Below, one piece after another: positions 1 to 10,589 of a stretch of DNA of 64,000 bases. Under the pieces are notes generated by a model. The model saw only the letters and a program-made list of their open reading frames with translations, made no database searches and was not told the origin of the DNA. The stretch lies in assembly GCF_028640845.1 (NCBI RefSeq), contig NC_080540.1:93508061-93572060 (forward strand), given 5' to 3'. Every line of letters begins with the position of its first letter. Positions within the stretch are counted from its first letter, which is position 1. Origin of the DNA: Ahaetulla prasina (taxonomy: Eukaryota; Chordata; Lepidosauria; Squamata; Colubridae). Position numbers and translations under genes: made by a program.

Positions 1-475
1 AATGGATGGAAACTAATCAAGGAGAGAAGCAAGCTAGAACTAAAGAGAAATTTCCTGACAGTTAAAACACTGAATCAGTGAAACAATTTGCCTCCAGAAG
101 TTGTGGGTGCTGGAGGTTTTTAAGAAGAGATTAGGCATTTGTCTGAAATGGTAACTGACCATGATGGCAGACCTGTGGCACACAGAGCCCACTCTGTGGG
201 CATGCGCATCGTCGCCAGCTGCTCTTCTGGTTTCCAGTGCGTGCATGCTGGTTTTCACGTGCGCCAGAGTACCGGAAACCCAAAGACCAGATGGCTGGTG
301 TGCGCATGCGCATCAGCCAAGTGGTCTTTGGGTTTCTGGCGTTCCAACACATGCATGTATGCGCACCTTCTGGTTTGGGCACTCGGTGCCAAAAATATTC
401 GCCATCACTGGTATAGGGTTTCCTGCTTGAACAGGGGATTGGACTAGAAGATTGCTTCCAAATCTGTTATTCTCT
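1..475 (+). mobile_element. CR1 LINE 3' end, split by a hAT MITE
   Basis: The last part of a CR1 ORF2 and its 3' UTR. Translation gives the degenerate CR1 C-terminus (NGWKLI..., FPDS-like region with NQ-W-N near residue 40 of the visible part). The UTR closes with a CR1 signature, GGGATTGGACTAGAAGATTG followed by TTATTCT-type units. The same ending recurs at 4.8, 12.2 and 34.7 kb, which makes the family call firm. The copy is cut at the window edge and interrupted between the C-terminal codons and the UTR by an unrelated GC-rich block at 159-410. Removing that block restores the CR1 order GAAATGGTA then TAGGGTTTCCTG. Confidence 0.8.
159..410. mobile_element. hAT-type non-autonomous element inserted in CR1
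   Basis: A GC- and CpG-rich 252-bp block whose ends resemble inverted repeats: left CCATGATGGCAGACCTGTGG, right end complement CAGTGATGGCGAATATTTTT. The interior has repeated TGCGCATGCGC-like motifs and CTCTGTGGGCATGCGC, typical of an abundant reptilian hAT MITE family. The flanks GTAACTGA and GTATAGGG are the expected length for an 8-bp target duplication but match at only about half of positions, so the duplication is either eroded or misplaced by a base or two. No transposase is encoded. Confidence 0.65.
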
Positions 476-2399
476 TATTCTGTTAAAATAAACATTTTAT
501 TGGGCAGTAAACTGGAAATTTTATACTACTGTATATCCAGTGCTTGAAGTGGATTAGCTTTTAATCTCTGCTTTTCCTATTTCCAAGTATTGCATATCCC
601 ATTTACCATATGAACACAATATCCCATCCTATTTTGCTAATAACATTTGCTATAATGAGGCCATTTGGAGGCATCTTATATTTGTCAGTCCAGTTAAATT
701 TTGTCTTCATATGCTAACCAAAATTTTAAAAATTGGAATTGGTAAAATTTCTGGTATTAATTTGAATAGAATGGATATATGTGCTGTCCGGGGGCTAAAA
801 CTAAAAACGATGATATAGCTTTACTGTCCCTTTCTGAAATTTCCACACATCCATTGAGTTATGCTGAAAAAATGAGAAAATAATAAATACCACAATTCTA
901 ATTTGCAGCACATATTTTATTCTATGTGTAAATTGTCAGGGTTCAAATAACGTGCTGAGTTATATGTGAGAAATTTTTCTCCAGTATCAGTTTTGTCCTT
1001 TACCACCAAATATGACATTGCATAAATCCAGTAAGATACTGAAATATGATATTTGAAAAATGGGGATGAGTGCTTTATGAAGCCACAGGTTCTTATTTCT
1101 GAACTCAGTTAAAAGTAAGGATTTATAAACCATATATCTGGGTTCATGTAACACACTAAGCCAAAGCAGCTACTGTATTATAGGTTCCTTTTTTTTAAAA
1201 AAAATTACTGAATCCAACAAGATCTGTAAGAAAATGCAGAATAGCCAGATGTGATGATGCTATCATATATATGTCATCAATTGCATCCTTTCTCCTTCGT
1301 GTGGACTCCTACAATGGACTCAACCACAGAGCAGTATAGTACTAGTTCTTAGGCTATGGTCTGAAGGCAGAAATATATGTAATGGAGAAGATGCTCTGGG
1401 GAGCCTTATGCTTGGTGTCTTGAATTCTTTGGAAGCAGAAATGAAAGCTGTGTGATAAATAAGAGAAATATAGAAGGTATAGGTTTATCTAGCAGCAGTT
1501 GGTGCTTCAATTGTTTGTTGCTTGAGAAGAAATCGCTTCTAGCTTTTCCCTATTTGGGAGGATTAAACTGCTATCTATTACACGGGAGTGGGGGGATGGG
1601 GGGAGCTATTCCAGCTGAAATTCCCTCCATTCACTGTTAAAACTCTGAAGCCCCATTCACCTTTGCTTTTTAAATCAAAACAATCAATAATTGTGATCAA
1701 GGACAAACTGAGTTGCCTGTGTTATTTTGTGATATTTCTGTGTATTCACAAACTGTGACCACGGACAAAGCAAGGTCACTAGGTGAGTGTTATTCAGAAG
1801 AAAACAAAAGATTTCCATTCAAGGCTTCAACTTCTTTTCTTCCATATTGCTTAGTTTTTGAAAACCCTTTTTTTCCTTGTTTTTTTTTCTTGTCCAATTA
1901 ATGACTGCTATAACTACTGACACTTTTTTGGTCCCTATTTTCAAACCAGAAAGTTGATAATTGGATTAATTTGTTTATAATGATTTAATTAAATTTGCTA
2001 AACAATGTACATACTTGCAAGCTAACACAATAATTATGTGTACCTTCCAATCACTGGAAGGGCTGTTAGTCACTAAGGAAGTATTTGGCAATTTAAGATT
2101 ACCCCTATTTTCATTTTCTGATTAGTGAAGAACAGTCATTGTCATGTTCAGGTAATTGCTTTATTAACTACCTTAATTACACATCCTGTAAAACTGGCAG
2201 CTATGCAGTTACTCTGTTCAATGTGCTGCTGGAGAAAAAGTGTTAAATAATTGCTTGCAAAGTTTTTATAGGAGTAGAAGACTTACTGATTTAATTGTTT
2301 TCAAAGAAATGCTATGTGTTTTTAATTACAGAGAACGAGATTGTGTCCTATCAAACAGCCACACTGGTGTCTATTTAAATAGCTGTCCATCTTATGACC
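476..2399. other. No recognised feature
   Basis: AT-rich DNA with short homopolymer runs. No ORF here resembles a known protein; the two 62-residue frames near 1.45-1.9 kb have no domain, no splice context I can defend and are compatible with chance. Confidence 0.6.
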
Positions 2400-3070
2400 A
2401 ATTCAGTGCGGCTCTCAATCAAAAGTTAAAACAAAGCCATATTAAAACTATAAAAACTATAAAAAGCATTAACAACAATAAAAACCTGGTGCCAAGTGAA
2501 ACTTATAATGTCCAGTCATCTAATCTTATCCCAGCACTTGGTGAAAAGCCAGCTCTTCAAGGCTTTGTGGAAGGCAAGAACTTAGAGGCCTGCTGAAATT
2601 CAGGCAGCCGAGTGTTTCACAGATTAGGGGCTGCCATGGAATAGGCATCCTTCCTAGATGCCATAAGATGAGAGTCTGCATAGATATGATTTGATCCACT
2701 ATCCCAGTCACCTACCCAAGCTGAAATGAGAGCCTCTGCTAAACCGTGTAACAGAGTTTTGGGAAAACCCCCAAGTGCCTTCTGAAACCGCATTGGGTCC
2801 CTCAGGTGCCTAGGGAGGCCCAGCTGAATAGGTTCCATTTCCCCGTGGTGGGGAGTGGCTGTGGAGAATTCAAGGGTCAAGAAAGAGTGGTCCATTCATA
2901 GAAGGAAATGTTAATATTCCCCAAATCCAGATCATGACACCACTTCTTGGAGGCAAACACCAGGTCTAATGTGTGACCCCCTCCCTGCGTGAGTAGATCC
3001 CTGATGAGTTGGTGTAGGTCTGTGGTACCATGGTAGCCATGCGCTGCCTCTGACCCTGGGCCCAAAGATG
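2400..3070 (-). mobile_element. Old L2 LINE fragment, internally deleted
   Basis: Read on the minus strand, 3065-2877 and 2895-2700 translate to a decayed L2 endonuclease C-terminal half: LTQGGGHTLDLVF...CHDLDL followed by LTLEFSTATPHHGEMEPIQ. These align with GPTHIGGGTLDLIF and LRLDFLTATQHRRETEPLR in the well-preserved L2 at 6.4-9.4 kb. Bases 2400-2660 match L2 3'-terminal DNA (AAGCCAGCTCTTCAAGGC and the AATAAAAACCTG-type run). The reverse transcriptase between the two parts is gone. Divergence from the 6.4 kb copy is large, so this is an older subfamily or insertion. Confidence 0.65.
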
Positions 3071-3536
3071 GCAGAAGGTCTACATGGGAGGTCAGAATAG
3101 CAAAAGTAGCAGTGTAATGCAGCCTTGCCTCTTTGTGTATACATCAAGATGCTGTATGCATGTACAAAATGGGCATAGCTTGCTTCCCTGGATTCCACTG
3201 GATAGATATATTTAATTTTTAAAAATTTGGCAGCCATATCATATAAAGTAAACAAATGGTTCTAATCTTGAAGCAGAGGGCAAAAGACCAGACTGGGGAT
3301 TCTGGTGTTTACAATTTAACACATCTGGCAGGTATCAAGATAGGCACTTCTTGGATATAGATTACTAGGAATATTTATACAGAAGAATTGGTTGCCAGAT
3401 GTGAGGCCTTGTTGTGCTTTTATATGATTTTATAAAGCAAAGGGAGAGATAAATATGGCACTGTTTCTGCATGTTGCTTACCTGATATAATTAATTATTA
3501 CAGGATTACATGGAACTAACCTTAGTTACTCCAAAT

Positions 3537-3730
3537 GTGCTTTTTTCAAGAGGCAACTGGACTTTCTGGTTTTTCTTTGAAGATATTTCCTTTCTCATCC
3601 AAGGAGCTTCTTAAGCTCTTCTTGGATGAGAAGCGAAACGTCTTCAAAGAGAAACCAGAAAGTCCAGTTGCCTCTTGAAAAAAAGCACCTTTGGGACAGC
3701 CATGACTGAGACTCTCCATAGACATAAAAC
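3537..3730. repeat. Inverted pair of PLE-associated hammerhead-like repeats
   Basis: The block at 3612-3688 reads GGATGAGAAGCGAAACGTC followed by TTCAAAGAGAAACCAGAAAG and CCAGTTGCCTCTTG. Bases 3537-3609 are its near-perfect reverse complement, so the two arms of about 73-76 bp meet almost without a spacer. A single direct copy of the same repeat lies at 56.83 kb. The GAGAAGCGAAACGTC core is the pattern of small hammerhead ribozyme variants linked to Penelope-like retroelements. Bases after 3688 (CTTTGGGACAGCCATGAC) continue the repeat on the right side only. Confidence 0.6.
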
Positions 3731-4181
3731 TTTATTAAATACATTGATTTACAACCATAGCCTTTAGATTTTTAGCAAAATTTGTATACAATTGTGGCAG
3801 TCTATATCAGTTCAGTTCATCTCCCTAAAATTAATAACACTGCTTGTGAACATCTGCATTTGAATGTTCCTTGCAGTCATGCAAACAATACAATTTGTTT
3901 TCTCACATGTTTGTCTCATGTAACAAAAACATGAGAGCAATAAAAATGACAAATACCAACAGAACAAGGGCAAGGACAGGAGAACAGTTTTCAAGCAATC
4001 GGAAAAGCACTTAGATACCTATTCTCCCATTTTCAGCCCCTGTGTAATTAGCACCATCACTAATACCTATCTATCTGTATTTACAACAGGTAACTTCAGA
4101 TTTTACTACTTCTTATCTTACTGCTCACTTTGATGAGATGTGCACATACTTTTCTTCCATATAGAAAAATTCTGAAAAATA
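3731..4181. other. No recognised feature
   Basis: AT-rich unique-looking DNA between the hammerhead-like palindrome and the MITE. A 60-residue minus frame (3994-3812) has a hydrophobic stretch but nothing that identifies it. Confidence 0.5.
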
Positions 4182-4486
4182 CCGTATTTTCGGAGTATAA
4201 GACACACTTTTTCCCCCAAAAAGAGGGTGAAAATCTCGGTGCGTCTTATACTCTGAATGTAGCCCCGCCCAGCTTCTCAAAGGGAGGTTTCAGAGACAGA
4301 AAAAAAAAGCAAAAAAAAAAAAAAAGAGCAAGGCACAGAGCTCACAACCAAGGAATCTATTGCTAAAATTCACCTCTGGAACAGTTGTTTGGGGGTATTC
4401 CGAGAGGCCAATCCACCTGCCAATCAGCATTTTTCTTATTTTCCTCCCCAAAAACTAAGGTGTGTCTTATATTCCGAAAAATATGG
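4182..4486. mobile_element. TA-flanked MITE (Tc1/mariner-like ends)
   Basis: The ends are inverted repeats of about 28 bp: left CCGTATTTTCGGAGTATAAG, right end complement CCATATTTTTCGGAATATAA, both continuing into GACACACxTT. A TA dinucleotide sits outside each end (4180-4181 and 4487-4488), the target duplication expected of Tc1/mariner-like transposition. The 305-bp interior includes an A-rich run near 4300-4325 and no coding capacity, so it is non-autonomous. The superfamily assignment rests on the TA flanks alone. Confidence 0.7.
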
Positions 4487-4767
4487 TAAGCAGATGGCCC
4501 TCTTGGTCACAATAGCCTAATATATCTATAGCTACAAATGTGATAGACTACAAAAATTCAAAGAAATGAATTTGGGGTATTTTGTTCTTTTGTACATTTT
4601 ATAATATGTTTATAAATATTACTAAATAATAATTGTATGAAACAAATGATTTAATCTCTGGAATCCAAACCTTATTTTTGTTATTACAAAATTGGAAAAT
4701 GTTTTATTTTTCATAAATCATCAAAAGCTAAAGCCTGATTACAAGTGCCCAGCAAGTTAAAATGTTC

Positions 4768-5050
4768 CCCAAACTACCTGAAGGCAGGACAAAAAGTAAC
4801 AGATGGAAAATAACCAAGGAGAGAAGCAACCTAGAACTAAGGAGAAATTTCCTGACAGTTAGAACAATTAATTAGTGGAACGTCTTGCTTCCAGAAGTTG
4901 TAGGTGCTCCAACACTGAGGGCTTTAAAGAAGAGATTGGACAATCATCTGTTTGAAATGGCATAGGCTTTCATTCTTGAGCAGGGGGTTGGACTAGAAGA
5001 CCTCTAAGCTCCCTTCCATCTCTATTATTTTATTCTGATATTCTGTAATT
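4768..5050 (+). mobile_element. CR1 LINE 3' end
   Basis: A 5'-truncated CR1. It begins in the codons for the ORF2 C-terminus (GAAGGCAGGACAAAAAG..., AACTAAGGAGAAATTTCCTG) and passes through the UTR motif GGGGGTTGGACTAGAAGACC to TCTATTATTTTATTCTG. Compared with the copy at 12 kb it has scattered substitutions and no long terminal array. Confidence 0.8.
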
Positions 5051-6014
5051 GTTGAGGTCATTTTGCAACAATAAAAGTGAGTGCAAACCATACAATCTGT
5101 CAATGCCAAGAATGTTAATGACATGAAAATGCATTGGACTGTAGTTGATTATTAGTGTTATTGTTATCACCATCAACCGTTTCTTTCACCCAGCTATTAA
5201 CAGTTTAAATCAGAAATAGTGCAAGAAGTGCAGATGAAGTTGATCCGCCACCTGATTCTGATCAACATCCTTTAACAATTATTTAGGCTCTGTGGAAACT
5301 GGAAGGAGTCATTGTGGGAAGAGTGATAAGGGATAATCTTTTTTTTTACAGTGACTGAATAGTAAATGAAATGGTTGACTTGTTAAAATAAAAAATAGAG
5401 TACAAGAAGCCATGGTACAGGAGGAGAAACGTGTACAAGGGCCTCAGGTGGTATGTGAGAAAGAAGGGCTTCTTTGATGGCATAAAAAAGCACAACCAAC
5501 ACTGTTGTTAAATTGGAGTGGTGATGGAATTCTGCTTTAAATAAGTAATCGTTAGGATCGGGGTGAGGGGTAGGTGGGGAAGACAGAAATAGTTCAGGAT
5601 ACTGTCCTGTTATATTCTTTTTGGATAGAAATATCTGTAGGCCATTGCTATCACTTCTAACTTGTGTGACAGTATTCTCCTGCAGCATCCTAATTAGCAG
5701 GCTGGCCTCCAGTCTATCACTTATTGTGACAGCTTTTGCTAGAGCCTTCTCTGTTGATATTAGATCAATAAAGGTGAGATAAAGGGAGTGGGAATGTGCA
5801 TATGTATTTTCTAAGCCCCAAACTTCAGAATAAAACAATGATTCATAGTTGATCTCGCCTCCCTAAAGGTTGCTTGTTTGTGGCATAGAGCTGTGTTATT
5901 TGACAGAATGCCTGTCTCCAATCACATCTACCTGTCCTATTAGGTCCAGCAAAAAGGGCATGTTGTGGGTCCTTTCCATTAAAAAATGTCATCTGACAGG
6001 ATCTGAGAGGATAA
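5051..6014. other. No recognised feature
   Basis: Mostly AT-rich. It contains a 151-codon minus-strand open frame (5838-5383) with no domain, motif or relation to the surrounding retroelements that I recognise; codon composition is unremarkable and I treat it as a chance frame. Confidence 0.5.
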
Positions 6015-6230
6015 CTTTTTTTGTTGTGGCACCTACCTGATGAAACATCATTCCCCCTGAGGTCATGCAGGCCCTAATCTAGAAGACCTACAAGGTCCCT
6101 TCCAACTCTCACAATCTGATTTTACTGGCCTTCTGGAAGGGCCAGAAGACATGGCTTTTTCATCTGGCCTAGAGACCTAATAGTGGTGTTATGGAGCCTG
6201 CAAAATGGCTGTACTATTTAGTGCAACTGA
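6015..6230 (+). mobile_element. Decayed LINE C-terminus with a very short CR1 tail
   Basis: The flanking parts translate on the plus strand to PPEVMQA and LLAFWKGQKTWLFHLA, the characteristic last motif of L2-type ORF2 proteins (PxEVRxA...FRRxLKTWLF). Between them, about 6073-6123, is AATCTAGAAGACCTACAAGG then TCCCTTCCAACTCT, the extreme 3' end of CR1. It looks like an old L2-like fragment hit by a severely 5'-truncated CR1, but with so little sequence a chimera is also possible. Confidence 0.45.
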
Positions 6231-6419
6231 CTGTACTCTCCTGTAGATTTGTTTTTTTTTTAAATAGCTGTTATTGTTCATGTTGGAATAGTCTCATTAT
6301 GGTTATTTATTTTTATTATTACTATTATTTTTGATTATAGGTTTTATGCGTGTTTAATCTTGTAAGCCAACCAAAATCATATTTATTTATTTATTTTATT
6401 TATTTTTCATATTTATATA

Positions 6420-6449
6420 CCGCCCTATCTCCCTAGGGACTCAGGGCGG
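6420..6449 (-). other. L2 3'-terminal hairpin
   Basis: CCGCCCT (6420-6426) pairs perfectly with AGGGCGG (6443-6449) just inside the L2 3' tail. The same hairpin occurs at 62220-62226 / 62242-62248 in the second L2. A conserved hairpin next to the tail is the kind of structure LINE reverse transcriptases recognise; that role is inferred here. Confidence 0.6.
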
Positions 6450-6734
6450 TTCACAGGCAATTAAAAATACATATAAATACAAACTAAAATGACAATTAAA
6501 AAACTTATTCTATAGCCGAATTATTAAAAAACAATATAAATACTAAAAAACCCATTTAAAACCAGTAAATTTAAAATCTAATCCAGTCCCGCGCAGATGA
6601 ATAAGTATGTTTTAAGCTCGCGACGAAAGGTTCGGAGGTCCGGAAGTTGACGAAGTCCTGGAGGGAGTTCGTTCCAGAGGGTGGGAGCCCCCACAGAGAA
6701 GGCCCTTCCCCTGGGTGTTGCCAGACGACACTGC

Positions 6735-9355
6735 CTAGCTGACGGCACCCTGAGGAGTCCCTCTCTGTGAGCGCACGGGTCGGTGAGAGGTATTCGGTAG
6801 CAGTAGGCGGTCCCGTAAGTAACCCGGCCCTATGCCATGGAGCGCTTTAAAGATTGTCACCAACACCTTGAACCGCACCCGGAAGGCCACAGGTAGCCAG
6901 TGCAGTCTGTGCAGGATAGTGTCACGCGGGAGCCACGAGGGGCTCCCTCTATCACCCGCGCAGCCGCATTCTGGACTAACTGAAGCTTCCGGATGCCCCT
7001 CAAGGGGAGCCCCATGTAGAGAGCATTGCAATAATCCAGGCGAGACGTCACGAGGGCGTGAGTGACCGTGCATAAGGCATCCCGGTCTAGAAAGGGGCGC
7101 AACTGGCGCACCAGGCGAACCTGGTGGAAAGCTCTCCTGGAGACGGCCGTCAAATGGTCTTCAAAAGACAGCCGTTCATCCAGGAGGACGCCCAGGTTGC
7201 GCTCCCTCTCCATCGGGGCCAATGACTCGCCCCCAACAGTCAGCCGAGGACTCAGCTGACTGTACCGGGATGCCGGCATCCACAGCCACTCTGTCTTGGA
7301 GGGATTGAGCTTGAGCCTGTTTCTCCCCATCCAGACCCGTCCGGCTTCCAAACACCGGGACAGCACTTCGATAGCTTCATTGGGGTGGCCCGGTGTGGAA
7401 AAGTACAGCTGGGTGTCATCAGCGTACAGCTGGTACCTCACACCGAAGCCACTGATGATCTCACCCAGCGGCTTCATGTAGATGTTGAACAGAAGGGGCG
7501 AGAGAATGACCCTGCGCCACCCCACAAGTGAGGCGCCTCGGGGCCGACCTCTGCCCCTCTGTCAACACCGTCTGCGACCAGTCGGAGAGATAGGAGGAGA
7601 ACCACCGGTAAACGGTGCCTCCCACTCCCAATCCCTCCAACCGGCGCAGCAGGATACCATGGTCGATGGTATCGAAAGCCGCTGAGAGGTCTAATAGGAC
7701 CAGGGCAGAGGAACAACCCCTATCCCTGGCCCTCCAGAGATCATCCACCAACGCGACCAAAGCCGTCTCTGTGCTGTAGCCGGGCCGGAAACCGGACTGG
7801 AACGGGTCTAGATAGACAGTTTCATCCAGGTGCAGGGGAAACTGATATGCCACCATACTCTCTACAACCTTCGCCGCAAAGCGAAGGTTGGAGACCGGAC
7901 GATAATTACCTAACACAGCCGGGTCCAGGGAGGGCTTCTTGAGGAGGGGCCTCACCACCGCCTCTTTCAAGGTGGCCAGAAAGACTCCCTCCAACAAGGA
8001 AGCACTCGTAATCGCCTGGAGCCAGCCTCGTGTCACATCCTGAGTGGCCAGCACCAACCAGGAGGGGCACGGGTCCAGTAAACACGTGGTGGCATTCAGC
8101 CTACCCAACAACCTGTCCATGTCCTCAGGAGCCACAGGGTCAAACTCATCCCAGACAATATCACCAAGACCACCCTCAGACGCCTCATCTGAATCACCGC
8201 AATTTTGGTCCAGACCGTCTCGAAGCTGAACGATTTTATCGTATAGATAACCGTTAAACTCCTCAGCACGTCCCTGCAACGGGTCATCCCGCTCCCCCTG
8301 GTGAAGGAGGGAACGGGTCACCCGAAACAGGGCGGCTGGGCGGTTATCTGCCGACGCAATGAGGGAGGAGGCGTAGCAATGCCTCGCTTCCCTCAGTGCC
8401 ACTAGGTAGGTCCTAGTATAGGACCTAACTAGTGTCCAATCAGCCTCTAAACGGCTAGACCTCCAGGAGCTCTCTAGGTGTCTTCTCCGGCGTTTCATCC
8501 CCCTCAGCTCCTCGGAGAACCAGGGAGCCAGTTGGGATCTGCGCCGGGTCAGAGGCCGCAGAGGCACGACACGGTCTAAAGCCCCAGCCGCAGCCCGTTG
8601 CCAGGCTGCGGCTAGTTCCTCTGCCGTGCCGTGAGCCAGACCCTCAGGAAGTGGCCCAAGCTCCGTCCGGAACCTCTCCGGGTCCATCAGGCGCCTGGGA
8701 CGGAACCAACGTAGTGGTTCCGTCTCCCTGCGGTGTTGAGTGGCGGTCAGAAAGTCCAGGCGAAGGAGAGAGTGATCTGACCATGACAAAGGTTCTGTGA
8801 CTACATCTCTCAAATCCAGATCCTTCAACCACTGACCAGAGATAAAAATAAGGTCCAGTGTGCCACCCCCGATGTGAGTGGGGCCATCCACTACTTGAGT
8901 CAGGTCCAAGGCCATCATGGAAGCCATGAACTCCCGAGCCACTGTCGATGACGGGCCGGCAGATGGCAAGTTAAAGTCCCCCATGACTAAAAGTCTGGGG
9001 GTCTCCACTGCCACCCCGGCAAGCATCTCCAGGAGCTCAGGCAGGGCAGCTGTCACGCAGCAAGGAGCCAGGTACGTGACCAGCAAGCCCATCTGACACC
9101 TATGACCTCATCTCACAAAGAGGGATTCACATCCGGCAATCTGAGGTACAGTGGTCTCCCTCGGCTCTAGACTCTCTTTAATAACAACCGCCACCCCCCC
9201 ACCCCTACCCTGGGCCCTCGGCTGATGGAATGCACGGAAACCCGGTGGGCACATTTCGACCAGGGGCACGCCCCCTTCAGTGCCCAACCAGGTCTCCGTA
9301 ACGCCTATAAGATCCGCGGCGCCCCCCTGGATAAGATCATGTATTAGGGGGGCCT
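6735..9355 (-). pseudogene. L2 ORF2 (endonuclease-reverse transcriptase), disrupted
   Basis: The ORF would nick target DNA and reverse-transcribe the L2 RNA in the nucleus. In order on the minus strand: endonuclease start with IGVTETWLG (about 9320), RGGGVAVVI, GDFNLPSAG (about 8980) and SWSDHSLLRL (about 8790); reverse transcriptase with NYRPVSNLRFAAKVVES (about 7900), SGFRPGYSTETALVAL (about 7790), LDLSAAFDTIDH (about 7685) and YADDTQLYF (YADD at about 7415-7426); then [12 protein letters not shown] and [16 protein letters not shown] near 6880. Breaks: an in-frame stop near 9107, a frameshift near 7510 just after the GVxQG motif, and one near 6915. All catalytic motifs that I can see are present. 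L2 clade is supported by YADDTQLY plus the LHWLPV and KALHGIGPGYL tail. Confidence 0.85.
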
Positions 9356-9833
9356 TATAAGTGAAAGATGGCTAAATTGATATGAAATTTCTCTTGTTCC
9401 ACCTGATGAAGAGTTTATATCAAAAGAATAGTGTATGTGGTTTATTGGGAATAGAGGAAAATAACTGAGTTATAATTGAAAAGATCAGTGCTAGTGAACT
9501 TCTGGAGGAATGGAACAATGATAGAATAATTCTAGTTATTGGGCATATGAAAGAAGTTATTAATTTGGATAAACAAGGACACAAAGATTAGCCCACTAAT
9601 CAAAATTTGATTATGTGCTATCAAGTTGGTGTTGACTCTTACAAAAGAACATAATTTTTCTATAATAATCTGTCCCTAATATGGCCTTTAAGGACTTCTG
9701 ATTCCTGTGACTTACTCATCCATCTTCCTGATGGTTGTCGTCTTTTCTTTCCTTGCACCTTCCCCACATTAGAGCCTTCTTTCAATTAAGTCTTTGCATA
9801 ATGTGTCCAAAGTAGAATAATTTCCATCTAGAT
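9356..9833. other. No recognised feature
   Basis: AT-rich spacer between the truncated L2 5' end and the SINE. I see no repeat signature or coding potential. Confidence 0.5.
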
Positions 9834-10169
9834 AGGTAAAGGTTCCCCTCGCACAAATGTGCTAGTCGTTCCCAATTCTAGGGGGCGGTGCTCATCTCCG
9901 TTTCAAAGCCAAAGAGCCAGCGTTGTCCAAAGATGTCTCCGTGGTCATGTGGCCAAAGGTACACGGAACACTGTTACCTTCCCACAAAGGTGGTCCCTAT
10001 TTTTTTTACTTGCATTTTTTATGTGCTTTTGAACTGCTAGGTTGGCAGAAGATTGGGACAAGTAATGGGAGCTCATCCCGCTATGCAGCACTAGGGATTT
10101 GAACCGTTGAACTGTGACGTTTCGATTGACAAGTTCAGCGTCTTAGCCACTGAGCCACTGCATCCCCTA
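9834..10169 (-). mobile_element. Sauria-type tRNA-derived SINE
   Basis: Read on the minus strand it begins GGGGATGCAGTGGCTCAGTG, a tRNA-like 5' region with an A-box, then a B-box-like GGTTCAAATCCC. It continues through GGTGGGAAGGTAACAGTGTT and ends CCTAGAATTGGGAACGACTA then GCGAGGGGAACCTTTACCT. The ACCTTT-type 3' end is described for Sauria SINEs, which borrow the tail of a Bov-B-related LINE. The same unit occurs at 31.0, 44.5 and 46.3 kb and truncated at 40.9 kb. Confidence 0.75.
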
Positions 10170-10589
10170 GTTATTTGAGCCTAAATTCAAAAGCATTGAT
10201 ACTCTTCCTATCCTACTTCTTCAAGATTCAACTTTTGCTTCCATAGTGTGTCAGAAGGAATTTGGATATCTTTTCCATGGCTATTATTTTTTAACAATTT
10301 GATGGGTATCAAATCAGTAGCAGAGGCTTTTTAGCTGATCAATAAATTTGGCAATTTGTGACCAAGAATGTGGAGACCAAGGAGAAATACTGTCTAATGA
10401 GGTAGCTTGGAATGAAACATAGATAGGTTGAAGGGTTGATAAAACTGATTGTAAAACTTGTACCCATTTTTCTAGTGGAACCCTAGGTTCTGACTTATGG
10501 GATGAAGTGCTTGCAATTATCTTCCAGAAGACAGAAGGTTTTTTATTTCTTGTTGCTAGAAAAAGTCATACACACACACAACTCCAAAT
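10170..10589. other. No recognised feature
   Basis: AT-rich DNA between a SINE and a LINE fragment; no signature seen. Confidence 0.5.

Larger units (their letters stand above)
6379..9355 (-). mobile_element. L2-clade LINE, nearly complete ORF2
   Basis: A GC-rich (about 58-60% by eye), CpG-containing 3.0-kb element in AT-rich surroundings. On the minus strand it runs from the N-terminal part of an apurinic endonuclease through reverse transcriptase to the L2 C-terminus, a 3' UTR, a terminal hairpin and an (ATAA)n-type tail (6379-6410 as TTTA units). The 5' end stops inside the endonuclease, so the copy is 5'-truncated. Shorter copies of the same family lie at 2.4 kb (old) and 62.2 kb (young). 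Retained CpGs and few frame breaks suggest a fairly recent insertion. Confidence 0.85.

Noticed and set aside
5383..5838. 151-codon minus-strand frame
   Set aside because: No domain, no relation to neighbours, no supporting splice or promoter context; most likely chance.
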